From contig NZ_VCCH02000081.1 in the NCBI RefSeq assembly GCF_005938675.2, forward strand, positions 1-36,455: 36,455 nt of DNA, read 5' to 3'. The translations under genes were made by a program, and so were the position numbers. The first letter of the stretch is position 1; each line of letters begins with the position of its first letter. The stretch comes from Mycobacterium sp. KBS0706. GTDB lineage: Bacteria; Pseudomonadota; Alphaproteobacteria; DSM-16000; Inquilinaceae. The notes beneath the pieces were generated by a model. It saw nothing but the letters and a program-made list of their open reading frames with translations. It was not told the DNA's origin and did no database searches. Shown here one piece after another: positions 1-8,049 of the stretch.

Positions 1-203
1 AAGGTGGTGGCGAGCGCCAGAAGGTGCCCTCGCTACGAATCCGCATGCCCGGTTCCGTGGGAGAGCAGCGATGACACAGCCACTCCAAATAGCAGAAACC
101 CCGCCCGAGATAACCCGGCCGAGGATCCGCATATCGTCTGAACTCGCAATCCCGACGATGTGCTCTCCCCACACCGCCGGTCAAGGCCAAGCCGATTCTC
201 GGC

Positions 204-239
204 GCGGGAAAACTCACCCTCATTCTGGAGTGATCCCGC
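204..239 (+). promoter_or_regulatory. Possible RBS-sequestering hairpin before the repC-like start
   Basis: GCGGGA (204-209) pairs with TCCCGC (234-239), and inner TCAC (214-217) can pair with GTGA (230-233). The ribosome site GGAG (227-230) lies in this fold, directly before the ATG at 240. In repABC plasmids the repB-repC gap encodes an antisense RNA and a structure that hides the repC ribosome site, so this may be an analogous control element. The stem is short and may be chance. Confidence 0.3.
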
Positions 240-1641
240 ATGACCGCTGCCTTGCAGCCGGCAAGCGATGCTCTGCGCCCTCGGTCCCGGCCCACGTCGC
301 GGTCCAAGCTAGCGCTTATTGACGCCGCCTGGGTGTGCCACCACCTGCCCGAGCTCGCCCACCTGACCCAGGCCGACAAGGCCATCCTCTGTGCCCTTAT
401 CGTCACATTGACCAGGGCGCTCTCGATGTCGGCAGGACGACCGTCTGGCCCTCAACCCTCTGCCTCGCCCTCGACCTGGTTACACCCAGCGCCAAGTTAT
501 GCGCTCTCTTGCCCGTCTCGAGAACCGGCAGTTGATCCGCAGGTTCACCCTCCCTCGATGGCGGACCGCGCACACCGACCTCACCGGCTTCATGTCACTG
601 GCCGCAGATGTCCTCGAAGCCCACGCCGATGAGAAGGATCGTCAGCTCCGGGCCGCCCGGCCCGGACCGATCGCTGATCTCGTCAAGGACGCAGAGTCGC
701 CCCGGGATGACATAGCGTCATTCCCAATAGAAACAGATATTGAACCGGAAAAATCTGTTGAACAGAATGGCGCTGCGCATGGTCATTTTCGTAGGCGGCC
801 GAACAAGCCGGCCGCGCCTGATCGCACCAACGCTCGCTCACCCAGCGACTCCGCTGATGGTGAGGCGGCAGATTGCTCGCCAAGTCGAGCAGGCTTCTCC
901 GCTGGCGCTGGATCGGAACCAAGCATCCCGGCGGAGGGAGTGCGCGCGGCCCTTGCCGCGGCCTGGGATGGCTTGCCGACGCTTCGTCGGCTGGTTGACC
1001 TCGACCAACTGCGGACGGCGTCATTGGTGACTCTGGCCGCGATCGTCGAACGCGATTACCTGTCGAGCCTAGCCGGCCTGCGAAACCCCCGGCTCATCTG
1101 GTCGCGGGCGGTGAATCGGCATGGCCTCGGCAACGCTGTCCTCGGCTGGATCATTGCCTGTGATACGCCCCGCTCGGCCGACCGGCCGGAGCGAAATCCC
1201 GCCGGTTGGTTCACCCGGTTTGCCACCTTGGAGCGACCATGGGACCTATCCCAGAATCTGCGCCGGCTCGCTCGGGTGGCAAGACCGGCCTCACCGGCGG
1301 CGGCATCGCCCGCGAGCCCCGAGGACGTGGAGCCCGATGCCGAGCCCACGGTGCTCGACACGAGCGCCGTGGCCGATCTGCTGGCCGCCTATCACGCAGC
1401 ATGGCTCCGAGCCGCCACCGTTCGGCTCGGTGGCGGGCAGCAGGCGGAGGCCGCATGGAAAGCGTGGCTGTCGGAGGCGGCCGTCGTCGGCGTCGACGAC
1501 GATTTCCTCCAGATCCGGGTCAAAACCAAATTCGCCCGCGACCACATCTTCAACCGGCTCGGGGATGTTAGCCGGATCGCGGCCGAGGAAATCGGCTATG
1601 AGGGAGCGGATTTCGTAACCGGGCCGGGGATGCCTTCATGA
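240..1641 (+). pseudogene. Replication initiator (RepC-like, HTH plus DnaA-N-like tail), two frameshifts
   Basis: Three reading frames together give one recognisable protein. The first frame starts at ATG 240 after GGAG at 227 and reads through LTQADKAILCAL. Near 398-402 it passes to a second frame with HIDQGALDVGR and TTVWPSTLCLALDL. Near 480 it passes to a third with YTQRQVMRSLARLENRQLIRR, which runs to the stop at 1641. The WPS...RxLxRLExxxLIRR pattern is the N-terminal winged helix of RepC-type plasmid initiators. The C-terminal 60 residues (AWKAWLSEA, then a V-x-TKFARDHI stretch) resemble a DnaA N-terminal-like domain found at the end of such initiators. The middle is low-complexity and Pro/Ala/Ser-rich. 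The two shifts suggest a dead initiator in a replicon that has been integrated or replaced, although sequencing error cannot be excluded. The family assignment is by eye. Confidence 0.6.
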
Positions 1642-1838
1642 CGAGCGCCGTTCTTGCGAGGCGTCAGGCAGTCGGTCGACCGGCACTGCACCTGCACCCT
1701 CGGCGCCGACCGCGACGTCGTCATAGCGACTGCACGAATTGGCGCCCACTGCCGTCAGCCGTGCTGCGAGGGCGTGTTGGCCGGGCTAGACAGGATCAGG
1801 CGGACGAGATCTCTTTGCCGATGTGTCCCGGTCTTTGA

Positions 1839-2324
1839 TTGCGCGCTCTTGAGCTGCTGCCGGATCGTCGGCTCAACCATCGACGCGAGAGACGGGCTAT
1901 GCTGGAGAGAGGTCACCTGACCGCTCTCTCTTCGGATCGTACGACCCGTCTGCGGACTCTAATCGCCGGAGCGTCCCGCACGACGCTTGGCATCGCGGGA
2001 TCGGCCGGCGGAGCGCTGGCGCTGCAGCGGCCTGGCGGCGCGCCTTCGGCCCTGAGCGTCGTCCCGCTCGAGATTGGCACGTCGCGGCCTGAGCGTCATC
2101 CCCGCGCCACGGCGCTCTTGCTGATCGACGATCCGGACAGCCGTCCCGGGCCCGCCGCGGAGATCATCAGGGCGCTCTACGGCCGAGCGGGGGCGGCGGT
2201 CGCGACGGCTTTGGCTGTCGGACATTCGATTTCCGAGATCGCGGAACGCCACAGAGTGGCCAAAGCGGACGTTCAGGCTTACGCCGAATCGACTTTTCTC
2301 CGACCCGTTTTCATGCGTCCGTGA
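1839..2324 (+). pseudogene. C-terminal remnant of a LuxR-type (PAS/HTH) regulator
   Basis: The readable part (from about ATG 1899) has the layout of the C-terminal half of PAS-LuxR regulators: a GGALALQRPGG block, then ATALLLIDDPDSRP, then EIIRALYG, then an HTH-like ALAVGHSISEIAERHRVAKADVQAYAES. In intact family members the helix starts with LTxAEAxVA and ends with VRTHLKxIFxKTG. Here the first part is altered (YGRAGAAVATA) and the protein ends soon after the helix. The upstream sequence (1642-1898) shows only scraps in other frames, for example DARDGL just before 1899. It is therefore a truncated, eroded regulator with no expected function. The neighbouring cyclase downstream is intact. Confidence 0.5.
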
Positions 2325-2367
2325 TGGGCTTTCGGTGTATGATTGTCCTGTCAAGCAGGAGGGGGAC

Positions 2368-5300
2368 GTGGACGTCGCCACCTGGATTCGCGGTATCGGC
2401 CTGGGACAATACGAGAAGGCCTTCCGCGACAACGATATTAGTGAAGAGGTTCTTGCCCACCTGACGGCCGAGGATCTGACGGGAATCGGCGTGATCTCCG
2501 TCGGTCACCGGCGCAAGCTGCTCGATGCGATAGCCTCCCTGGCCCTGGTTTCGAGGTCGGCGCCGATCGGCGCATCCGCATCGCTGAAGACGGCGCTGCC
2601 TTTATCCGCCCCGACAGAGGCAGAGCGGCGGCGGCTCACGGTGATGTTCGTCGACCTCGTCGGGTCGACCGAGCTAAGCTATCAGCTCGACCCCGAAGAG
2701 CTGCGGGCGCTGATGCGGCGTTACCGAAGCGCGGTAACCGAAGAAGTGGACCGGTTCGGGGGGCACGTCGCCAAGTTCTGGGGCGATGGCGTTCTTGCAT
2801 ATTTCGGCTGGCCGAAGGCACAGGAGGACGCGGCTGAACGGGCGGTCAAGGCTGCCCTTCGCACTGTGGCAGCAGTTGGCGGAATCAAGACGCAAGGGGT
2901 TCCTCACCTTCGTGCACGCATCGGCATTGCCACAGGGTTGGTGGTCATCGGAAGCCTAGGGGAAGGGGAGGCAGAGCGCCCGGACGAGATCGTCGGGGAG
3001 ACGCCGAACCTCGCAGCACGGCTGCAGCAGGCGGCAGGGCCGGACCAGGTTGTGATTTCCGAAACCACCCGGCACCTCGTCGGAGGGATTTTCGACCTGG
3101 AGGACCTGGGCAGGCAGCCCATCAAGGGGATCGGCCCCTCGGTAGCCCTCTGGCGGGTCCACGGCATGGGGCGCAGTGAAAGTCGGTTCGAGGGACTTCA
3201 CGGCACGATGCTCACGCCGTTCGTCGGCCGGGGCCGCGAGATCGATCTGCTGCTCGAGCGCTGGGGACGGGTCAGGCGAGCGATGGGCCAGGTCGTCCTC
3301 GTAACCGGGGAGCCCGGGATCGGAAAATCGAGACTGGTGCGCTCTCTCGGGGATCGACTGAGAGGGGACCGACTCCAGGAAATCCATTTCGACGCCTCGC
3401 CGTACTACGCGAACTCGGCGCTGCGGCCCGTCATCTCGGAAATCCGGCGCTCCGCGGAGTTTGCAAGCAGTGATCCGGACGAAACACAGATCAGGAGGCT
3501 TGAGCTTCTTCTGGGAAGGGCTTTGTCCGATACCAGCGGCGCCATCCCTGTCATCGCCGATCTGCTCGGCGTTCGAACCGGCGAGCAGCATTCGTTACGT
3601 GGCCTGACCCCTCAGCAGAGGAAGGCCATGACGTTTGCAGCGCTGCTGAGCTGGGTTGAGGGGCTCGCGACGCGGCATCCGCTGCTCGTGGTCGTCGAGG
3701 ACGCACAATGGCTCGACCCGACGACGCTGGAACTGGTCGACCGGATCAACGATCGGATCGCCCAATTGCCAGTGCTGCTGCTCGTCACTTTCCGGCCGGA
3801 GTTCAAGCCGGCCTGGAGCGGCGCACACCTTGACTGGATCGTGCTCGAACGGCTCGATCCGATTCAGGCGGCCGCAGTGGCCGAGGGCGTTGCGGGCAAG
3901 CGTCTTCCGCACGAAGTCTTGAACGAGATCGTCGCACACACCGACGGCATTCCGCTGTTCATCGAGGAATTGACCAAGGCGATGCGCGATCTCAACGTCC
4001 TTGTCGACGCAGGAGATCACTTCGACCTTTTGGGATCTCTGCCTGCAGTCACGGTTCCCGCGACACTTCAAGACGCGCTGATGGCGCGGCTCGACCGCCT
4101 GCCGCCCTCCGCAAGGCATGCCGCGCAAATCGGTGCCGTGATTGGGCGGGAGTTCGATCGTGCGCTGCTGGCGAGCGTGAGCGACATGCCTGCCGGTGAG
4201 CTGGAGACGGCGCTCTCGGAACTGATCGGAGCCGAGCTGATCTTGAGCGGCGGCACCGCGGCCAGCCCGGCACACATCTTCAAGCACGCTCTCATTCAGG
4301 ACGCCGCTTACGAATCGCTGCTCAAAAGCCGCCGCCGGGAACTGCATGGCGCGATTGCCGACGCGCTGGTCAATCGATTCGAGGGCACGGCCACAGCTCA
4401 TCCCGAACTCGTCGCCGGCCACTACGGCAGGGCCGGGCTCGTCGAGCAGGCGGTGCCATATTATCAGGCCGCGGCACGCACGGCGATCATGCGCTCGGCG
4501 ACAAGGGAGGCGCTGGACCAGCTCGATAACGGTCTCTCGCTTCTCGAAATGCTGCCGGAAGGCTTGGAACGCAACCGATTTGAACTCGGGCTCCGCCTTG
4601 CGCTCGGGGATGCGCTCCGGGCGGCTAGGGGCACGGCGGCGGTCGAAACGGGCACCGCTTATGCTCGCGCCCGATTCCTGGCAGGGCAAACGGGAGCGGA
4701 GCACGAGAACCTCCGGGCCGGCTACGGCGAGTTTCTCTATTACTACAATCGCGTGGAGCTCGATCGTGCGCGCGAAGTCGCCAACGAGCTGATGCGCGCG
4801 GCGCGCGCATACGGCGAGGGTGGCCCAATCGGAGCGGACGCAGCCGGATTCGTTGCGCTTTGGATGGGCGATTTTGCCACCGCACGCTGTTTCCTGGAGC
4901 AGCGGGTCGCGACAAGGGCACCTGACCTGGACCCTCTGCTCGGGGCGGACATCGCCGACGCCGGACCGATGCTCTACCTTGCCCGGACGCTGCTCATTCT
5001 GGGCTACCCCGAGCAGGGGTACCGGCGGTGCCGGCAGGGTCTGGAAACTGCAGAGAAAACGCGCCAGCCCTTCGCGATCGCGTTGGCGCTCGCCAACACG
5101 TGCGTCTACTACCACTTGTGCAAAGATTGGCTCGCCCTTCGGCGCGACAGCGAGCGCCTGATTGCTCTCGCTTCCGAAAAGGCCATGCCTGCAATGTTGA
5201 ACAAGGGACAGGGCTTTCGAGCTGCCGCACTCATCGCTGAAGGAAATGCCCCCGAAGGCCTCGAGACCCTCAAATCCTGCTACGAGCACGACGTGAACGC

Positions 5301-5727
5301 CGGTTACCTGGTGATGATGCCGTACTACGAGTCGATTCTGGCTGAGGCTTACCTTAGTAGTGGCAACGTTGAAGATGCGCGACGCGTGCTCGACGACGCG
5401 TTCGAGCGTGCGACTTTGACCGGCGAGCGTTGGTTTGATGCCGAGCTGTACCGACTGAAAGGGGAGTTTGCTTTGCGCGAGCCTGGTCGCGACGGCGACT
5501 TGGCGGCGGAATTTTTCGGCAAATCGGTAGAGACTGCCGGGGCGCAGGCCGCCAAATGGTGGGAGCTGCGAGCTGCGACGCAGCTCGCACACCTGTGGGC
5601 AGAGCGAGGCGCCGGGGAGAAAGCCCACGGTTTTCTGACACCCGTCCACGACTGGTTCACCGAGGGTTTCGAAACCGCCGACGTCAGAGAAGCTGAGGCC
5701 CTGCTCAACGTTCGTTTGTGGCAGTGA
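2368..5727 (+). CDS. SAM-domain class III adenylate/guanylate cyclase with AAA ATPase and TPR
   Basis: The protein has 1119 residues. GTG 2368 is chosen because AGGAGGGGG (2357-2365) sits directly before it and because the SAM domain then begins at residue 2 (DVATWIRGIGLGQYEKAF). An upstream ATG at 2335 has no such site. SAM covers about residues 1-65. A class III cyclase catalytic domain covers about 85-270, with the metal-binding VDLVGST, KFWGDGVLAYFG and GETPNLAARLQ. An AAA_16-type ATPase follows, with Walker A GEPGIGKS (314-321) and Walker B LLVVVED (439-445). From about 690 to the end it is a TPR-like helical repeat region. No membrane segment is evident. Proteins of this layout are large cytoplasmic signalling proteins whose cyclase activity is rarely proven and whose ATPase/TPR part resembles STAND-type regulators. 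The gene stands alone between pseudogenes. Its ligand and product are unknown. Confidence 0.88.
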   Translation: MDVATWIRGIGLGQYEKAFRDNDISEEVLAHLTAEDLTGIGVISVGHRRKLLDAIASLALVSRSAPIGASASLKTALPLSAPTEAERRRLTVMFVDLVGSTELSYQLDPEELRALMRRYRSAVTEEVDRFGGHVAKFWGDGVLAYFGWPKAQEDAAERAVKAALRTVAAVGGIKTQGVPHLRARIGIATGLVVIGSLGEGEAERPDEIVGETPNLAARLQQAAGPDQVVISETTRHLVGGIFDLEDLGRQPIKGIGPSVALWRVHGMGRSESRFEGLHGTMLTPFVGRGREIDLLLERWGRVRRAMGQVVLVTGEPGIGKSRLVRSLGDRLRGDRLQEIHFDASPYYANSALRPVISEIRRSAEFASSDPDETQIRRLELLLGRALSDTSGAIPVIADLLGVRTGEQHSLRGLTPQQRKAMTFAALLSWVEGLATRHPLLVVVEDAQWLDPTTLELVDRINDRIAQLPVLLLVTFRPEFKPAWSGAHLDWIVLERLDPIQAAAVAEGVAGKRLPHEVLNEIVAHTDGIPLFIEELTKAMRDLNVLVDAGDHFDLLGSLPAVTVPATLQDALMARLDRLPPSARHAAQIGAVIGREFDRALLASVSDMPAGELETALSELIGAELILSGGTAASPAHIFKHALIQDAAYESLLKSRRRELHGAIADALVNRFEGTATAHPELVAGHYGRAGLVEQAVPYYQAAARTAIMRSATREALDQLDNGLSLLEMLPEGLERNRFELGLRLALGDALRAARGTAAVETGTAYARARFLAGQTGAEHENLRAGYGEFLYYYNRVELDRAREVANELMRAARAYGEGGPIGADAAGFVALWMGDFATARCFLEQRVATRAPDLDPLLGADIADAGPMLYLARTLLILGYPEQGYRRCRQGLETAEKTRQPFAIALALANTCVYYHLCKDWLALRRDSERLIALASEKAMPAMLNKGQGFRAAALIAEGNAPEGLETLKSCYEHDVNAGYLVMMPYYESILAEAYLSSGNVEDARRVLDDAFERATLTGERWFDAELYRLKGEFALREPGRDGDLAAEFFGKSVETAGAQAAKWWELRAATQLAHLWAERGAGEKAHGFLTPVHDWFTEGFETADVREAEALLNVRLWQ

Positions 5728-5744
5728 ACTCCACAAAGAGTTGA

Positions 5745-6178
5745 TTCCTGATGCCGCAGGGAGCCAGGCTCATCGGCCGCTACGACAGCGAGATCGCCCA
5801 TGGTCAGAGCCGGGCGCTCGTCGCTGGCAGCGCCTCGTCATGCCGAACGGACGCTCGATCGTGCTCGACAACTGGCCTGCAACCGACACGGCCGGCTATG
5901 CCGGGCTCGAGGACGAGGTCGACGTCCATGGCTGGGAGCTCGCCAAAGGCGTGGTGCTCTCGACCCTTCTCGGCGTCGGCACCGAGCTCACCTTCGGCGA
6001 CGACGAGAGCGATCTCGTCCGGGCACTCCGGCAATCGACCCAGCAGAGCGTGAACCAGGCCGGGCAGCGGATCACGGAGCGGGCGCTCGACATCCAGCCG
6101 ACGCTGAAGGTCCGGCCCGGCTGGCCGCTCCGGGTCATCGTCCACAAGGATCTCGTGCTCGAGCCCTATCAGGGATGA
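5745..6178 (+). pseudogene. trbI: Conjugal transfer protein TrbI (VirB10-like), C-terminal remnant with frameshift
   Basis: The sequence matches the C-terminal third of TrbI, the VirB10-like channel subunit of the Trb type IV secretion system. One frame gives PQGARLIGRYDSEIAHGQSRALVA. After a shift near 5821-5827 the next frame gives WQRLVMPNGRSIVLDN, then LPATDTAGY-like, VDVHGWELAKGV, STLLGVGTELTFG, QSVNQAGQRI and RPGWPLRVIVHKDLVLEPY. The cytoplasmic tail, membrane segment and proline-rich region of a normal TrbI of about 400 residues are missing: only 17 bases separate this remnant from the cyclase stop. It is therefore both truncated and frameshifted and cannot form a channel. It marks the relic of a conjugative element. 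Confidence 0.75.
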
Positions 6179-6188
6179 GGAGGTGGAG

Positions 6189-6503
6189 ATGCTCCCACTC
6201 AAGATCGGCCGGCTGCCGGACCGTACGCTCGTCAGAATGTCGTTCCGGGCGGGCCCGGAGCTCGCGCGATCGCTCCGGGCCTATGCCGAACTCTACAGTG
6301 AGACCTATGGACAGGCGGCGGCGGTCCCCGATCTCATTCCGCACATGCTGGAGAGCTTCCTCGCGAGCGACCGTGCCTTCGCGCTGGTCCGCAAGGCGGA
6401 GCGAGCGGGCCGGGGAGCCGGCCCGGCGACGACCGGACCGTCCGCGCAGAAAGGACAGAACCGGGCGGACCTCTTCGCGCCATCGGCCGCGAAGGAGGGA
6501 TGA
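6189..6503 (+). CDS. DUF2274 protein of the trb conjugation cluster
   Basis: This is a small protein of 104 residues. ATG 6189 is preferred because GAGGAGG (6177-6183) lies 5 bases upstream; a GTG at 6183 is inside that site. The sequence LPDRTLVRMSF...ELARSLRAYAELYSETYG...VPDLIPHMLESFLASDRAF is typical of DUF2274, a family of unknown function found directly after trbI in alphaproteobacterial trb clusters. The arm AYAELYSETYG plus a hydrophobic helix suggests a small ribbon-helix-helix-like or helical protein, but this is inference. The reading frame looks intact although its partner trbI is broken and no other trb genes follow. It is probably an orphan left from a deleted conjugative region. 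Confidence 0.7.
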   Translation: MLPLKIGRLPDRTLVRMSFRAGPELARSLRAYAELYSETYGQAAAVPDLIPHMLESFLASDRAFALVRKAERAGRGAGPATTGPSAQKGQNRADLFAPSAAKEG

Positions 6504-6552
6504 TGTCTGCCGGATGGCGCCGCCCGACGCGATGCCCGCCCGAGGACGCCCA

Positions 6553-7014
6553 TCATGACGCGGTTCGGGCCGGCGACGAGACGCTGCCTTCGGCGCGAGT
6601 GCTCCATCGGTCGCGTATGACCATGCCGGCGATCATCGTGACAACGAAAACTGCGGTCGACTGGAACCCCAGCACCAGTGAGGCGACGGCTGGGCCGGGG
6701 CAGAGCCCGGCCAGTCCCCAGCCGACGCCGAAGATCGCCGAGCCCACCACCAGAGGCCGGTCGATCCGCGTCTTGGTGGGAAGATGGAAGCTCCGGTCCA
6801 GGACCGGGTGCGGCCATCGCCGCATGATCGCGGTCCCGATCGCGGACACCGTAACGGCGCTGCCGAGCACAAAGGCCAGGCTCGGATCCCAGTCGCCCGC
6901 GACGTCGAGGAAGGCACGCACGCGGGACGGATCCATCATGCCGGAGATCGCCAGCCCGAGGCCGAAGACGAGGCCGGAGACGAGGGCGACGCCGATGCGA
7001 AGCAGCGCGATCAT
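6553..7014 (-). CDS. YeeE/YedE-family membrane protein, second half (DUF6691-like)
   Basis: The protein has 153 residues. The start at 7014 (MIALLRIGVALVSGLVFGLGL) overlaps the stop of the upstream gene by 4 bases (ATGA), which indicates translational coupling. It has about four membrane segments and the family signature GVGWGLAGLCPGPA, in which the Cys-Pro lies in the pore region of YeeE/YedE proteins. Single-chain relatives such as TsuA (YeeE) take up thiosulfate. The split form is common in proteobacteria and often lies near rhodaneses or sulfide-quinone oxidoreductase genes, but none is seen here. The likely role is import of a reduced sulfur compound together with its neighbour. The substrate is not known. 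Confidence 0.8.
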   Translation of the reverse strand: MIALLRIGVALVSGLVFGLGLAISGMMDPSRVRAFLDVAGDWDPSLAFVLGSAVTVSAIGTAIMRRWPHPVLDRSFHLPTKTRIDRPLVVGSAIFGVGWGLAGLCPGPAVASLVLGFQSTAVFVVTMIAGMVIRDRWSTRAEGSVSSPARTAS

Positions 7015-7427
7015 GGCAGGCCTCCCCAACGCATCAGAGCGACGGTCGTGACGGCAGCGGCGAGGAAGACCAGCACCGCCGCGATCGACCGGGCCGAGAG
7101 CCGTGCAAGACCCGCGACTCCGTGCCCGCTGGTGCAGCCGGACCCCATCCGGGTCCCGAAGCCGACCAGCAGGCCGGCCACGGCGAAGAGCAGGAGCGGT
7201 CCTTGGGGCTGCACGAGCGGCCACTCGCCGGTCCAGAGCCGATAGGCCGTCGGCCCGAGGGTGAGCCCCGCCACGAAGGCCAGGTTGGCCATCGGAACGG
7301 ACCCTCCACGGAACAGACTCGCCACGATGCCGCTGACCCCCGCGATGCGGCCGTTGAGAAGCAGGAGCATGGCGGCCGAAAGGCCGATCAGCGCTCCACC
7401 GATGAGAGGTGAGAGATAGGCGACCAT
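7011..7427 (-). CDS. YeeE/YedE-family membrane protein, first half
   Basis: The protein has 138 residues. The start at 7427 (MVAYLSPLIGGALIGLSAA) is supported by GGAAGGAA a few bases upstream. A longer in-frame reading to 7598 begins with arginine- and proline-rich sequence that is unlike the family. Four or so membrane segments are visible, plus the signature GFGTRMGSGCTSGHGV, which carries the cysteine conserved in thiosulfate-transporting YeeE proteins. It overlaps the next gene by 4 bases, so the two halves are made together and presumably form one transporter. A perfect FNR-type box lies about 210 bases upstream (7639-7652), which suggests expression at low oxygen. Confidence 0.82.
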   Translation of the reverse strand: MVAYLSPLIGGALIGLSAAMLLLLNGRIAGVSGIVASLFRGGSVPMANLAFVAGLTLGPTAYRLWTGEWPLVQPQGPLLLFAVAGLLVGFGTRMGSGCTSGHGVAGLARLSARSIAAVLVFLAAAVTTVALMRWGGLP

Positions 7428-7638
7428 CGTCGTTCCTTCCATTGGCCGTGACCGCGCCCTGTCCGACAGCCGGCCCTCGCCGTTCCCGGGCAGGGCCGGG
7501 ACCATCTGCCGACGCCGGCCACGAGGACGAGGCCGCGGCTCCGGGTGGCTTATCGGTCGAGCCCGACAGTCCCTGACAGCGCCGATGGGCCGCGGCACGA
7601 GCCGGCTCCATCCTCGACGTGATCGAGACGGTCACACC

Positions 7639-7652
7639 TTGATCTTGATCAA
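7639..7652. promoter_or_regulatory. FNR/Dnr-type box (perfect)
   Basis: TTGATCTTGATCAA is an exact TTGAT-N4-ATCAA palindrome. Its centre is about 218 bases from the yeeE start at 7427. Activation at -41.5 would place a minus-strand transcript start near 7604, with a leader of about 175 bases. No plus-strand gene lies close downstream. Confidence 0.7.
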
Positions 7653-7947
7653 CTGTGCGCCGGCGCTGTCGGCGGAGGACGACGGCGGCACCGTCGAGGA
7701 GGAGGAGGAGAATACGAACTCGCCCGCGAGCGGGGCGCGACGCCGCGGCCCCGTCGGCCAACCCAACGCGCCTGGACGCCGTCTCGTGCCGTGACGCCGG
7801 ATCCCCGTGCTGACGGCTCAGGCGACGGGCCGGCAGCGCCTGCGACGACGTCCGGCACGCTCGTGGCGTCGTCCGCCTGGCCCGATGGGCCCCGGTCGCC
7901 GACATCACGGCCGATGGCGTGCACGTCTTCTCAAGTCCCGCTGCCGG

Positions 7948-7989
7948 GTCGCCGAGATCAAAGGTGCTCCGTCTGGCGACTTTGATCTC
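7948..7989. repeat. Interleaved inverted repeats before adh
   Basis: GTCGCC (7948-7953) is complementary to GGCGAC (7975-7980), and GAGATCAAAG (7954-7963) to CTTTGATCTC (7980-7989). The order is A-B-A'-B', so the two stems cannot both form as nested hairpins. They could form a pseudoknot or act as alternatives. The second arm overlaps the left half of the FNR box, so GAGATCAAAG may simply be an extra half-site. Confidence 0.45.
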
Positions 7990-7995
7990 GATCAA
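7982..7995. promoter_or_regulatory. FNR/Dnr-type box (perfect) upstream of adh-hemN
   Basis: TTGATCTCGATCAA fits TTGAT-N4-ATCAA exactly. With a centre at 7988.5, a class II promoter (-41.5) would start transcription near 8030, about 20 bases before the adh ATG. This is well placed for activation of adh and hemN at low oxygen or by NO. Confidence 0.78.
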
Positions 7996-8049
7996 GGAGT
8001 GTTCGTTTCCAAGACGCCATCCTCGCCGGCATCTTCCGATGGAGGGGCT

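Larger units (their letters stand above)
7428..8049. other. Intergenic region between divergent yeeE and adh
   Basis: These 622 bases hold no convincing gene. The open frames on both strands are Arg/Pro-rich and match no family that I recognise. The content is two perfect FNR/Dnr-type palindromes (7639-7652 and 7982-7995) and interleaved inverted repeats just before the second one. The left box would serve the yeeE pair and the right one adh-hemN. Confidence 0.6.

Noticed and set aside
71..322. Open frame of 83 codons upstream of the repC-like gene
   Set aside because: It overlaps the better supported start at 240, has no recognisable domain and only weak ribosome-site support. A short frame ending at 72-74 could be the tail of an upstream gene but is too short to judge.
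3595..5736. Minus-strand frame of 713 codons opposite the cyclase gene
   Set aside because: It has no domain and lies opposite a gene with clear SAM, cyclase and ATPase motifs.
5725..5745. Small inverted repeat AACTC-CACAAA-GAGTT after the cyclase stop
   Set aside because: The stem is only 5 bp and lacks a T-run, so it is too weak to call a terminator.
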